Source: Culex pipiens pallens
Taxonomy: Eukaryota > Arthropoda > Insecta > Diptera > Culicidae
Assembly: GCF_016801865.2 (NCBI RefSeq)
Contig: NC_068938.1
Coordinates: 52,778,493-52,842,492, forward strand
Length of the DNA stretch: 64,000 nucleotides
Direction: 5' to 3'
In this document: in pieces, positions 21,947 through 33,637 of the stretch
Numbering within the stretch: position 1 is the first letter of the stretch
Layout: every line of letters starts with the position of its first letter
The notes under the pieces: model-generated
Databases searched by the model: none
Told to the model about the DNA's origin: nothing
The model's input: the letters and a program-made list of their open reading frames with translations, nothing else
Program-made: the position numbers and the translations under genes

Positions 21947-24901
21947 ATGACATTTAGTTAAATTAAAAGTTTGCAAAATTAAGTTTAGATAATTTTTAAA
22001 TAGAATTTCCAGAGTTATATAAACTTTTATACTAAGTTGTTAGTAAACTTTATATTCAATCCAAATTATTTTTTATAATCAGTCAAGGATGCCTATTTGG
22101 AGTTGGGAGACTGGATTTATGGTGATTTGTCAACAAATATCATTATTTATGTTTATTTTTCGAAAGGTGTACAAACTTTTTTTTGGCATCCCTTTATCAG
22201 ATCGTTACGTCGGCAATGCTAGTGGAAGGTATGAAGCAGACGTTGATGAAGAATCACAATTTAATTAAAACCATACAATAGGCTCAAAACAGCATGTACT
22301 CTACATTCATTTGCCTGAAGCTTCACTCGTTTACAGTTCACCCCGTAGTTTGATGCATGAGAAAACAGCGAATATGGTTGCATCATGCCACCATTACCTA
22401 CCATTACCTGCACGAATGAACAAACATTAATTAAAAGTTACTCTACGAGAAGCGGTTCCTCATCAAAGACGTGAGAAATATAAACATTTGCTGACTTACT
22501 TAATTAAGAGTGAAATGTTGGTGTTTCGTAACGAGGTGAATATATTGAATTGAAGATTAATTGCATGGACTGAAGAAAAAAAATCTCCGAGATTTGCTCA
22601 GAATTTGATGTTGGTCTTGCGTTCTTCATCTTAAGAAGAAGAAAAAAAGGTTCCGCTTTTAATCTGGCAACTTTCTTCATTTCCATAATTGATTTCCATT
22701 ATGTCTTTTTTCACTGATGATTTGCAGCAACAACTGAGAAAGAAAGCCCAAAAAAAAGCTCGTTTAATTAGGACCCGGGAAATCCCTTCCGGAAATATCA
22801 AACAACAACCCCTCTCGCGGATGATGAACCGAGAGAGATGATCCAGTGCGCGCAATCCGGTACAATGAAAACATCTTCATCCGGTTCAACCCCAAGGAAA
22901 CAAAAAGCTGAAACAACAGCCCGTCCTTGGCCCGGCGCGCAGACGGCGGCCAAAAAGTCTAATTTGATGCCGCAGGTTGTCATGACCCGGAAAAATTATT
23001 ACGCTGTCCCGGGCTTGACTTTGTAGGTTGTTGGCTTGCCACCTTACGTTCGGGGAGTGGGTGCTTCTTCGAAGCATTGTTCGTTTGGGCGTGGGGGAGG
23101 GAAGGTTTGTTGGGTGGCACCATGTCTTGCTTTTGTGCTTTAGTGTGGGATGACTAAAGAAATAACCTTTGCACAGCGTTACGACCAACTGAGGTGGTAC
23201 GTCATTACGGACAGTGCTCTTTGGAAAATGTGTCAACTTTTTTTATTTTGGAGCTTGGGAGTTAAGATATTAATCGAAAGGCCTTCGAAATGTTTAACTC
23301 TGTACACAAAATCCAAGGACTCATGTACAACGCTGAATCGCTTTAACCGTGTCTCGCGACTTCAAAATCCAAAATCCCTAAATTTAAAAGCTTTAAGCAA
23401 TTCGCTTGAAGTCGCTCTAATAAATTGCTGTTTCAAGCCCCTTCAAGGCCTCTCGTCCTGAAAGTCAAAGTATCACCGGAAATGCTCGCTTCTGTCGTCA
23501 ACAAAGCGTCAATCTGCCCCGGGGCAAGTGCTGTGCCTCTCCTTCTTGTTCCGTTAATTGGCCGTGTAACGCCGCGAGAGCTTTTCCAATGGTTTAGAGG
23601 ATAATGACGCCGATGACGACGATAGAGGGCGGCTGTAATCTTCTAATTATAGGAAGCGTTTGTTAGTTGTACTGCCTGCGGCTCAACGTGTGTGAAATTC
23701 ATTAGTGTTATTGTTGAGGATTTGTCGAAATTGATAGCTTTTGGATAAAGCCTTTTCAACCTATACATTGTTTATAGTCCATATATATTTGTTACGTTTT
23801 GTTAATTATTATTTATCGAGGGCAAGCAAGTAACGTTAAAATTGAATTTGAAAAAAAGGCAAGATTGAAGACACAAAGAGCAAGCTGAGTTCTGCGGTAA
23901 AGAGGCAACTTTGAAATATTGCAAAAAATAAATATACCTTATTTTCTTTCAAGCAGTATCACCCAACAAGAAGTGTGGCAAATTAACATACAATAACTTT
24001 GACGGCGAAGTCTTGCAAATTTAATCAATCCCAATGCACCGCTTCGGATTATGTCGGGAAATATAGCGAGAGCAACTTTCCTCCATTTCCGCCCACGTCC
24101 ATAAGTTGGTCGTCCTTAAATGACGTAACTTAAAAGGATATTCAGTTTCTACTTAAAAAACTAAACAAATTATGGACGACCCTTGTACTTCCTTGAACCA
24201 CGACCACCTGGTCTAACTTTTGCGTGTTCAATTTCAATAGAGTTGGAGAAACTGGAAATAAGAAGAAAAAAACTAAAAGAAGAAACTCCTTGCATTGGTT
24301 GCGTGGCGTGCTAACAAGACAGGATAGAATATTGTGGCGTTCGATGGAAAACTGATGCAAGTTGATTACAATTTTAATACGCTTGCCCCGTGATTGTGGC
24401 GCAGCCAGCAAATCAAAGTTTTCCCTAAGAGAAAATCTCAAAGGATAATTGGATTTGTGTGCATCAACTGACCTTGCAAAAAATATGTTATCGAAGCATC
24501 GCGAAAAAAAATTAACTTCCTTTAAAAATGTCATATATTTTAAAATTATCTCATAACAATCCAATAAAATTTACATTTTTAATCAACTTTTCCTTTTGCT
24601 TAAGCATTTTGCCAGTCAGTGTCCTCAAAAGGACGATTGTTTCTTTATATACAAAAAGATTATAAAAGAGGTGGTCTCAACTTCAACTACTTCAGAAACA
24701 GATCCAGTGGCCAGCAGCAGCGTTCGTCTCTTGTCTTTTCTTGGGTTAAAATTCTCCTCTTCCAGACTATTCCTGTCAAAAAGGCAAAAAAAAATCCTGG
24801 TGACAAAGATTGAAAAGTAAAAGTTGTGCTATTTTTCCAAATCAACCAACAGGATGTTTCTAAATTAATAATGAATTGCTTAATAGTAGTTTATGCCATA
24901 A
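21947..24901. other. 3-kb low-repeat island
   Basis: After AT-rich DNA to about 22180, the sequence is mixed, with GC-rich patches at 22780-23130 and 23460-23720. Frames of 103-140 codons occur on both strands but overlap each other (22838-23236, 24142-24564) and show no domains; GC content explains them. Nothing here matches other parts of the window. Candidate regulatory or exonic DNA; no product assigned. Confidence 0.45.
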
Positions 24902-24976
24902 GGTGCAAAAAGTAGATTTTTTTCAGAACGAGTCGTACATAAACGCGACGAGTGCTGAAAAATCAAATTTTGCACC
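24902..24976. repeat. Imperfect 75-bp hairpin
   Basis: GGTGCAAAA (24902) pairs with TTTTGCACC (24968-24976), and inside it 'ttcagaacgagtcg' pairs imperfectly with 'cgacgagtgctgaa'. The core holds two ACGAGT-type words in inverted arrangement. Probably the tip of a MITE or a small foldback. Confidence 0.65.
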
Positions 24977-26033
24977 GAGTTTCATTTCAATCGGTTTTTA
25001 AGTGAAAAAAAAAACGTTTTTCTTTTCTATGCGTTTAGTCTATTCAACAACGAAAAAATCAAGAAGCCGACGCCTATAAATCTAGTGAACTTCCCCGCAC
25101 TCTAGCATTTTGTTGTGAAAAGCAGGCTCTTTCGTCGTTCGAGAATAACAGAAAAAATAAATAGTTTCACGACGGAATTGCAAAGATATGTTCTAACACC
25201 AATAACTTTTTTGTTTTCAAAAAATACTGATTTTTTATGTTGAATTCAAGAACGTTTGTAAAGGGGGCAATTGCAATAAAATGAAATTTAACAGTAGTCT
25301 TTATTATAATAATGGGGTAATTTTAAAATTTTACGGTTAATTTAAAAAAACCCATCCGATTATGGTCAACATTAGAGTGACAAGTCAGTTGAAAGGAGTT
25401 TTTTACGATAAACTTCTAATTTCTGATTTTTTTATATATATTTTCAGACATGGACACTATTGTAAAAACTGAAACGTAGCCAAATTTTCACAAAAATCAT
25501 CTGAATATTCCTTAAAAAGGATGCACATTATCAAAATTCTGTTTAAAACTTTTGATTCCAATTTCAATTTTGCCAATAAAAATAAAATGTTTTTTACCAT
25601 TTTTTCTTACTGGGTCATTGCTTAAAAGTTATATTTTTAATCCTCTAAAGCACACCAAAAAAAAATGAAAAAATCAAAAGAAATCGTATTTGTTACTATT
25701 TAACTTGTGTTTCAAAAGAAGCTTTAACTTGAAAACAGTATATCTCATCAGAAAAATTTTCAAGTACTTTTCGTTTGGAAATTCTATTTTGCCTCAAATA
25801 AATTAGCGATGTTTTGTCCAGGTCTTCGATATTTTCAAAAAACCACGATTTTATCTAAAATTATTATTTCCTAAACTAAGCTGTGCACCGTCACGCACTT
25901 TGACTCAGAAGATGTTATTTAAAAGTCCCCTTAAAAAAATATCAAAAATAAAAAAAAAATTAAAAAAATAGAAATTCATTTTGAGTCGCTTTTTTGGAAA
26001 AGTTCAATTGAAAAATCTATTTTTTCCGAAAAG
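24977..26033. other. AT-rich spacer, no gene
   Basis: Long A and T runs with no frames above 60 codons and no clear repeat boundaries. 25040-25140 is more complex in base composition. Confidence 0.5.
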
Positions 26034-26039
26034 TCTCTA

Positions 26040-27166
26040 GAGCAATTCCAGCTCAAATCAGAAATTTTTCTGGTACTTTTGTACCCGACCCTCTCCGATT
26101 TCAATGAAACATTTTAGACATGTTATCCTAAGCCTATATAAGCCATTTTTGTGTATATGGAGCCTGTTTCACTCGATAATGACATTTAAGAAGGGCGTAA
26201 GGGTTTTAAATATTTTTGTATTTTTTGTAATTTAAACATTCCTGTATCCCGAAGCCGTTGCATCGTATCTAAAAGTGGTCAAAGACAGTCTTGTAGGAAA
26301 TTAGACGGGCTTTTTTGAAAAAAATACACTGAAAGAAAAATACACGCCAATTTTATGAGATTTTTCAATTTTTTAGTTTAAAAGTTAGATTTTAAGGTGA
26401 TGTCACGATTTATTTTCGCTCAAAATTTTTGTGAAAATAGCCTAAAATGTGACAAAAAGACTCACAAATATGCAGGATGGTATGTCTCTCCTAAAAAAAT
26501 ACAAAAATCATTTACTAAAACTTTTTTTTGATAAGTTGTCTAAACGTCAACATTTTCAAAAACTGATAGCGGGATTCGATTTTCCAGACAATTTTACATA
26601 AAAGTCTCCATATTGACCATTGTCCTATGTTTGATCCTTGCGAAGATACAGCGGCTTTAAAAATAAAAATGTTGAAAAAATAGGTTTTTTAGTGGTTTTT
26701 GGCAATTTCTATATGACAGACTTGATTTTTCAGTTTCGTAAATATTTTTACCGGAAAGCTGGTCCAATTTCCTATAAGTTTGGCTATTTTCACAAAAATT
26801 TTGAGCGAAAAAAAAACCGTGGCATTACCTTAAAATTTAACTTTTAAACTTAAAAATTGAAAAATCTCATAAAATTGGCGTGTTTTTTTTTTTCAAAATG
26901 CCCGTCTAATTTCCTACAAGTTTGTCTTTGACCACTTTTTGATACGATGCAACGGCTTCGAGATACAGAAATGTTTAAATTACGAAATACAAAAATATTT
27001 ATAACACTTACGCCCTTCTCAAATGTCATTATCGAGTGAAACTGGCTCCATATAAACAAAAATGGCTTATTTAAACCTAGGATAACATGTCCAAAAAGTT
27101 TCATTGAAATCGGAGAGGGTCAGGTACATAAGTACCAGAAAAATTCCCGATTTGAGCTGGAATTAC
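26040..27166. mobile_element. 1.1-kb palindromic element (GAGCAATTCCAGC end)
   Basis: Both arms of about 400-500 bp can be followed from the tips inward. 'caattccagctcaaatc' pairs with 'gatttgagctggaatt', 'gaccctctccgatttcaatg' with 'cattgaaatcggagagggtc', 'cactcgataatgaca' with 'tgtcattatcgagtg', and 'gccaattttatgagattttt' with 'aaaaatctcataaaattggc'. TCTCTA occurs on both sides (26034-26039 and 27167-27172). Centre near 26600. The tip resembles, but is not the same as, the GAGCAATTCTC family. Confidence 0.9.
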
Positions 27167-27344
27167 TCTCTATCAGAAAATCTCTTGTATGGATAACAAA
27201 AAAATAAAATTAAAAAAAGCGATTTTTTAGAACTATTTATCACCATTAATTTCATTTTTAGATCCGTTATTATAGTTTTTGTAAACAAAAGAAAATTACA
27301 TGGTTATCAGGACATTATCAACACAAATTTAGGATTTAAATAAA

Positions 27345-27876
27345 ATATAATTCAATTCAATTCGGTTTTATTGGTGAATTATCAATATACAATAAGTTCT
27401 TTTGGAATACATAACAGAGTTTTGGAGTTCCTTTCAGCTGTGTGTTACATCATAATCCATTTTGGAACAATTGTTGCTTGTAGTTAAGGGATTACCGAAA
27501 GTAAGAAAAAGATAAGAAAAAAAACTTACTAAAATTGCAAGGGAAAGGGGATAGAAATAGAGAAAGCTTAAAACTAGATCACAATTTTTTATCCTTTATA
27601 GATGTGCTTAATCATCAGCTCCCCAAGGGCTAGAAATTGCTCCGCCTTGTTACGGCAGGTCCGAAACCGCGTCATCATTTCCCCCGCGAGAGCAAAGAAC
27701 TCCGGCAGGGTAAAGAGATCTTCCCCGGTGACTCCTTGCTGGGTCGCATCGCCGCTACCGGCAGCGACCACGCTTGCAAACGACCGCCCCCATCCAGGAG
27801 GGAACGCTGGGTTGTCCGCTGGAACCGTACGCTGGTCAGCTGCAGGAACGGCTGCGCTCTTACTTTGCTGAGGAGG
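27345..27876 (-). mobile_element. Truncated non-LTR retrotransposon, gag end plus 3' tail
   Basis: Read on the minus strand: a gag-like coding end (27876-27589), a 3' untranslated region of about 240 bp, an AATAAAA signal, then a (TTGAA) tail (CCGAATTGAATTGAATTATA). ORF2 with reverse transcriptase does not follow the gag end, so the source was either internally deleted or a gag-only non-autonomous element. A related 3' region lies at 13090-13225. Confidence 0.75.
27589..27876 (-). pseudogene. C-terminal fragment of a non-LTR gag (ORF1-like) protein
   Basis: About 95 codons are open on the minus strand up to a TAA at 27589. The reading frame continues upstream of the only internal ATG (27771). 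The region has a proline/alanine-rich stretch, then PGWGRSFASVV, then the end FTLPEFFALAGEMMTRFRTC followed by a lysine/glutamate-rich helix. That order (a GRSFA.VV linker followed by a short amphipathic C-terminal domain with FTLPEF and a CRNKAEQF motif) is typical, from memory, of jockey-type ORF1 proteins in mosquitoes, which bind the element RNA. The zinc-knuckle region expected further N-terminal is missing, as is any start in frame. The 5' edge directly follows a splice-acceptor-like tract (27868-27893). Family assignment is moderately sure; function as a live gene is doubtful. Confidence 0.65.
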
Positions 27877-28329
27877 AAATAAAATATAAAATTTAAAGCT
27901 TTATCGAAAAAATAAGTTGCATGATAAAAAATCAATTTCAGTATCTTGAACGAAACAATTCAAGGTTAAGTTTCGAGAAAAGTGATGTTTGGAGCACTTT
28001 TGAAACTCATTTCGTTTTTGAAAAAATCAAATTGGACTTAAGTGTCGAATGTTTCAGCTTTTTTAATGTTGCAGAAATGCAATTTAAAAACAAAAATACC
28101 TCTAGAAGAGCGCAGGCCAAATTCTAAGCGCCAGATTGCTTTCAAAAAAGGAGATCTCAAACGCTGAAAAATCTCAGGGGTATGTTTATTTAAACTCGAA
28201 ATTTCCTTGTTATAAAATATCAAATTTCAAAGGCAGAAGTTTATGGGACCACCCTAATAGAATTTTTTTTCTAATTTAATTTTGCCCGTAAAACACAACC
28301 CCATGAAACTCAAAATACTACCAAAAATC
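27877..28329. other. Spacer with a diverged dispersed repeat
   Basis: About 28095-28210 matches 1725-1850 within the hAT element. Shared words are 'agcgc' or 'ggcgca' followed by 'ggccaaattc' or 'gccaaatttc', then 'gagat' followed by 'aaacgctgaaaaa' and 'ctcaggggt', and then 'taaactcga'. The copy is too diverged to define ends. No gene seen. Confidence 0.5.
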
Positions 28330-28526
28330 GGATCAATCGGACCGCGCACAGGACTCCAATCCAGAGGTCGCTGGTTCGAATCCCGCGGCGGGCGCTTTAA
28401 AATCTTTGTGTAAATATGGGTATGCGGCGCCGTCGCTCCGTGCCATACTTTCATACACTTAGGAGCCCAGGGCGGTGAAGTCCTTGTAGATAAAAAGGAA
28501 GACACTAGTGGTTGGTACTAGCAATG
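28330..28526 (+). mobile_element. tRNA-like SINE, second family, copy 2
   Basis: Same family as 15256-15457. Perfect box B GGTTCGAATCC at about 28373, then the body with 'tatgggtatgcggcgccgtc' and 'catactttcatacacttagg', ending 'gtggttggtactagcaatgg'. The first bases of the tRNA-like head are missing, the anticodon region is eroded, and the body has an 8-bp insertion relative to copy 1. The 83-codon minus-strand frame across it is an artefact. Confidence 0.85.
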
Positions 28527-28752
28527 GTGGCCGACAGCTATAAAGTCAACTTCGTTTTCGGTATTTTGACACATTGGCTCAATTCTGAGGGCATATTTAG
28601 ATTCAGCGTGCTAAATAACTTGCATACACTGGTCACTGAACTTGAATTTTATGTAAAAAGCAAGAAAATTACGAAAAGAGGATATTTTCTTTTTATTCGT
28701 GATTTGATTATCCAAAGTTCCATACAAACTTTCGGATAATCGAAACTTACGA

Positions 28753-28971
28753 TACCGTAAACTGGGGTCAATCGGGACACATGGGGCGAATTGGGACAGC
28801 AGTTTTAACCATGTTAGAGCACAATATTTAGATTTTTCTGGTTGGTTTTGGTTAGAACAGACTCAGGCCAACAAAATATGTACATCCATTTCCTAATTTA
28901 AAAGCTTTAAGTGCTCTAAAAACTGCTGTCCCTCTTCAGACTGTAGTCCCGATTCACCCCAGATTATGGTA
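28753..28971. mobile_element. About 215-bp MITE with TA ends
   Basis: TACCGTAAACTGGGGT at the left pairs with ACCCCAGATTATGGTA at the right (reverse complement 14 of 16 identical). TA at each edge may be the target duplication, as for Tc1/mariner-type elements. Single tips of the same type (TACCGTAAACCGGGGTGA) occur alone at 19399 and 41596. Confidence 0.8.
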
Positions 28972-30810
28972 ATCAAGGATTCAGATAATCGAGTCTGGAC
29001 TGTCATTAATTTGCAAGAAATTATTTTATATTATATCCGAAACAAGGATCAAACTTCATGAAAAAGAGCAATTCCATCTGAAACCCCAGCTCCTCTGAAT
29101 GTAATTCAGTTGCTAAAGAGAAAAAAAAACACAGCTTTCACTCATTTCCTTGAAGCACCTCCAACATCAGCGGTGACGGACGACGGCGAAGAAATGTCCC
29201 CTCTGCGGTTCATGTGATGATGAAATCCTGTGTTCTTTTGTGAGCCGGCTTCTCTGCCACCGCCGACACGTTATTTCCGCCCGACGAACTGTCCCCTGGG
29301 CGCACTTTTTCGCACTTTTCAGATTTTTGAGCTTTTTTTCGAAAGCTTTCGCTTGGAGAGCACGTGTTTGGTGGCGGATGTGGTGACTATTGTGTCCTTT
29401 AAGGAGAAAAGACCTTCTTTTGGCACTGGGAGAGGTTAGTGACCACAGCCGCAATTCTTGGCAGTGCTGAAAATGGAAGTTTTATCGGAAGGTTTCAATC
29501 AAACCGGCGTTGATTGGAAGAAAACCAGGATATTGGAAATTTGTGAAGGTGGCTGTGAACCAATTAAGATAAGGTTTTATTTTCTTCTACTCTTGTGAGA
29601 CTTTTTTGGAAAAGGAAGATACACAAGAGGGTCGTCAAGAAAGAAAAGCTTTTGAACAACTTTGAGATAAATTTCAATTTAAGAATTCCCGGAACAAAAT
29701 CTTGTTTAGATTTTTGAGCATTTAAATTTTTTTCTGCCAAAAAGAAATGTTTACTTTTGGAAACAAATAATCAATCATGAACGTAGTTTTGTATTCCCTT
29801 GCTTAACCCTGTGCTCAGGTAAGTTCAACCTATTTTTAAATTCATAGTGTGATGTAATCAATTAAAGTATTTGCTGATTTAAAAAAAAGTGTTTGTACTA
29901 TATTTAACCATTAAATATTAATTAAAAGAACAATGCATTCATTTACTACTATACTTTTATTTCATTGTTATTGTTTTTTTTTTTCCTTTGCCTGATCGTT
30001 TTCATTGAAATGAATAGAATACTGTTTTTTTTATAATTTAAAATACAACAAACCCATAAAAAGGACTCATTATTGCGTGAAAAGTTGCTAATTACTTAAC
30101 AAAGTGCATCATCAGGAAATGGGGAAATGCTTAGTTAGCTTTCCATCAGCAGGTTTGTTCCATCATCAATGTACAATACAGTACAAACTCTTACCCAGTG
30201 CTGCCTCGAATGCAATCAACGGAATGTAGTGCAACCGGTTTCGCATAAAATTCGCACCACCGTCCACCATGAAACTGTTTCCATTCAAATGTCAGCTAAC
30301 AACGAAACAGAATGAAAAAAAAAAAACGCTCCCTTGACCAACTTCCCCGGATGCCATTCTCATTCATTCTAATCTAAAACGGAGAACAATGGCTAGCATC
30401 GAATGACGGTGGCCCAAACTTTTTCATCGTTCATCGCGCTTTCCTGCGGAGCTGCCAAAGTTTTCACAATGAATTAATCTATTTTCCTACAGCTTCACCC
30501 CGTTTTGGTCCAATTTTTCGCCCTCCTCATTTCACGCAGACTATTCCGATAAATGAGCAAACTTCACTCTGTGTGCCACATTCGGAAGCCGAGTGTCCTG
30601 TGAAAAGTTCGGAAAAGTGGTGAAATTCAATTGAAATGTGCGCAATGTTTGAAATAATTTTGTTAAGAATTATTTTTTCAGGACAATATTCTCTTCACAT
30701 TTCTTTCGAAGAGTAATTTAATTACCAAGCATTTTTTATTTAGAAATAATTCAAGAATTAAATTTATTATTTGAAATAAATTAATCAGACAAAATTATAA
30801 GGCAGGTAAA
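28972..30810. other. Low-repeat spacer with a GC-richer island
   Basis: 29150-29460 and 30190-30620 are of mixed composition and match nothing else in the window. A 95-codon minus frame (29167-29454) is rich in K, R and H, has no domain, and overlaps a plus frame. Regulatory or exonic role possible but unsupported. Confidence 0.45.
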
Positions 30811-31256
30811 CCCGAGCAGACGGAAATAACGTGGGAATAACATTTTTTGTTATTTGAAAATACTACGCCAATAACATTTTATGTTATTTATAACACGATT
30901 TGTTATTCGCAGTTATGATTTTTTTGTTATTAGATTGTTATTGTAATAACAGACTAATAACATTTTGCGTTATTCTTCGAACAAATCTTTGTTATTATTT
31001 TTTGTTATTTTAACAACTAATCCGATCATCCCAATAACAGTTTGAGTTATTCTTCCATAACAAAAAATGTTATTCCCAAGTTGTTTTGACTTTCAACCAA
31101 TATCTGCCCAATAACAAATTTGGTTATGATAACATAAACTGTTATTAAGCTCTTATGCAAAAATGGATTTTGCAAGAATATTCCATAAATTTTTTGTTAT
31201 TTTAACAGTATTTGTTATTGAAATGGCATGAATTTTGTTATTACCGTCTGCCCGGG
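30811..31256. mobile_element. 446-bp MITE with reiterated GTTATT words
   Basis: CCCGAGCAGACGG at the left pairs with CCGTCTGCCCGGG at the right (12 of 13 complementary). Immediately inside the ends come AAATAAC and GTTATT. The interior is crowded with AATAAC and its complement GTTATT, at well over a dozen sites in both directions. No coding capacity. Shares its CCCGAGCAG tip and AAATAAC sub-terminus with 62371-63410. Confidence 0.88.
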
Positions 31257-31429
31257 AACACTTAAACAAAATCTTTGTCTCCCAACTTTGGTCGAGTTCG
31301 AGGCTCGAGCCTAAATTTAAAACAAATTTAGCAAAAATCATTTTAAAAAATAATTTATATATTCTTAAAGTTATTTTATACAGGAGTAGTTGTCTACATT
31401 TTATGATTTTTTTCTTGGTATTTTTTATT

Positions 31430-33520
31430 TGAATGCATTCCTAAATTGGCATGTAAATATTCAAAAATCGAGTTGTTGTTTTCGGCAAAGTTTATGGTTA
31501 TGATTAGGACTTTACAGAAAAAAACTACACGGAAATAAAAAATTCCCGATTTTTTCATTAACTTTGAATCACAAATAGTTCAATGCCAAAATAACGTATT
31601 TTCAAATAATATTTTTTGATATGTCTTTTTAGTCCCCAAAAAGAGCATTTTTGCTTTAGAAATTAGGATGGTGCAAAATCTGGTACCGAAATATTGAAAA
31701 TATTTTAAATCTAAATTTAAAAAATCTTTTTTTTATTCATAACTTATTTTTATTAAGTCCTTTTAGGTGCTACGACCAGGTTGGGACCGAGGATCGGTTA
31801 TTTAAAAAAATATTTATTGCATGTAAATGCATGTTCAAAAGTGTTTAGTTTTTTGCAATTTAAAAATATTCCACGCAAATTTTTATTCGACCTCAAATTA
31901 ATCCTACAAGTGTCTATGTCTACAGCCTTTTAAAACTTAACCCTCTACAACCCAACCCTTCTCTAGGCGGGCTTCGATTTAAAAAATCGCCAAAAATCAA
32001 TTTTTCAACCAATTTTTGATCTTCAAAAAGCATTGGAAAGAAGAACTCTTAAAATTTTAGAAAATTTATGGGTTGGAAGTTTTACTTGTTTTATGTGACT
32101 TTGCCAATGTTTTTAAAAATGTCATTTTTTTAGGGGTCAACTTTGGCTGTGTTTTTTACTAACATTTCCTATATTTTAAGTAAAAAGAAGTATGCAGTAA
32201 TTTTTCTAGTGCCCCAGACTATGACTCTAAGCATTTTTTTACAATTTAAATGATAATGGTGCCATTTTATATCAGAAAATGTGAAAAACAAGCAAAAAAT
32301 TGAAAAAGTGAATGTAAAAACATGAAAAAATTAGATAGGCAAAATGTAATGATAGGAGGTGGTAGAATAGGCCAAATACTACCAAAAACAAACATAAACT
32401 AAACAAGATAAATGCAAATTAAAATACTAAAAATGAAACAAGAAAAACATAAAACAAGAGAAGTAAAGTTTTTCGTAGAACAAAAGTTGCTCAAAATGAC
32501 CTCCTAAACACGGGAAAAATAAAAAATTTCGAAAAAAAATTGGGGCAGTAGAGGGTTAAATTTTGTGAATACTGAATTTTTCTCAGAAATTTTTTCTCAT
32601 CTAATTAGCCCACATTTTTCAACTCGCGATATTTTGAAAAAAAAATGGTTCGATGCTCAATTTCAAAAATTAAACCTTTGTGAAATTGTTTGCTCTTTTC
32701 TGAAATTTAAAATCAAGCCTAGCATTTGAAAATGTCAAAAATAATTATTTCAGCCTTTCAAAATGCACCCATTTCCTTCATAAAGTATTTTTAATTTAAA
32801 AAAAGTAAGCTTCTTAGAAAAAAACAGCACCTTCAAATTACTTGAAACTCTGGAGCAACATTTGAAAAGGGCGAATAAGCATTTTAACAGCTTAGACTGT
32901 TTTACAAAATCTTAGGCAATAGATAACTATTAAACAAAACCTGAAGTGTTAAATGGTAGCTGGGGAGGCAAGCTATTGCTTAACGCAACGATTTTTTTTG
33001 GAGAAAGTTGCATGAAGCCTGAGAATTTGCAAAATAGTTCCCGCTGTTAAAATGCTTATGCGACCTTTTCAAATGTTGCTCCAGAAATGGTGCACTTCAT
33101 CAAAAAATGTCTAATTGCAAATTTGAATTTGCATCTAAAAGTGGTTTTTAAGTTTTGTTTGGCAATATTTTAATATATTTCCAAACATGATTTTTTTTGC
33201 ATTTAAACATGTTTTAAAATTAAAAAATACTTATTTTGGAAAATCAACTAATAGAGAAATAAAACAAAAGAAAAGATCGTGAAAGTTATTTTTCAGTGCA
33301 CCTATTTTTCATAAAAGTCCTTATCATAACCAAAAACTTTGTCGTAGACACCCAATCGATCAGAAAATCCCTTCTAAAGATACGGATTATCGAAAATTAA
33401 CATGCCCATTTTGTATAACCAGCCTGCAAAATTGTATAAATAATGATGAAAAATGGCTTCTTTAAACATAAAGAATGCCTGAGCAAAGTCTCATCAAACT
33501 AAAAAATACAAAAGCTCCTA
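31430..33520. repeat. Old foldback-family element, interrupted
   Basis: Left part 31440-31690 ('tggcatgtaaatattcaaaa', 'cggcaaagtttatggttatg') is mirrored by the right part 33270-33480 ('cataaccaaaaactttgtcg', 'gcctgcaaaattgtataa'). The words match the GAGCAATTC foldback family (48850, 52344). The left arm is interrupted by the TTAA element at 31937-32559. The true tips are eroded. Confidence 0.6.
31937..32559 (+). mobile_element. TTAA-flanked piggyBac-like MITE, copy 1
   Basis: TTAA (31937-31940) is followed by CCCTCTACAACCCAACCC, and the far end reads GGGGCAGTAGAGGG then TTAA (32556-32559). TTAA target sites with CCC tips are typical of piggyBac elements. The interior has 'ggcgggcttcgattt', 'gactttgccaatgttttta' and 'aggggtcaactttgg', all found inverted in copy 2. 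No transposase. Confidence 0.88.
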
Positions 33521-33637
33521 AAAAATTTCGAAAATCTTGACAATTACTCTAAGGCCGACGCAAATATTTTTCAAAGTTTTGTCCCTCGGCACGGACCGGG
33601 GTCGTGGGACAAGGGGACCATAAATATAAAAATTAAA

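Noticed and set aside
24142..24564. 140-codon minus frame
   Set aside because: No domain, low-complexity hydrophobic run in the middle (LLLVFFFLFPV), no splice or start context. Composition explains it.
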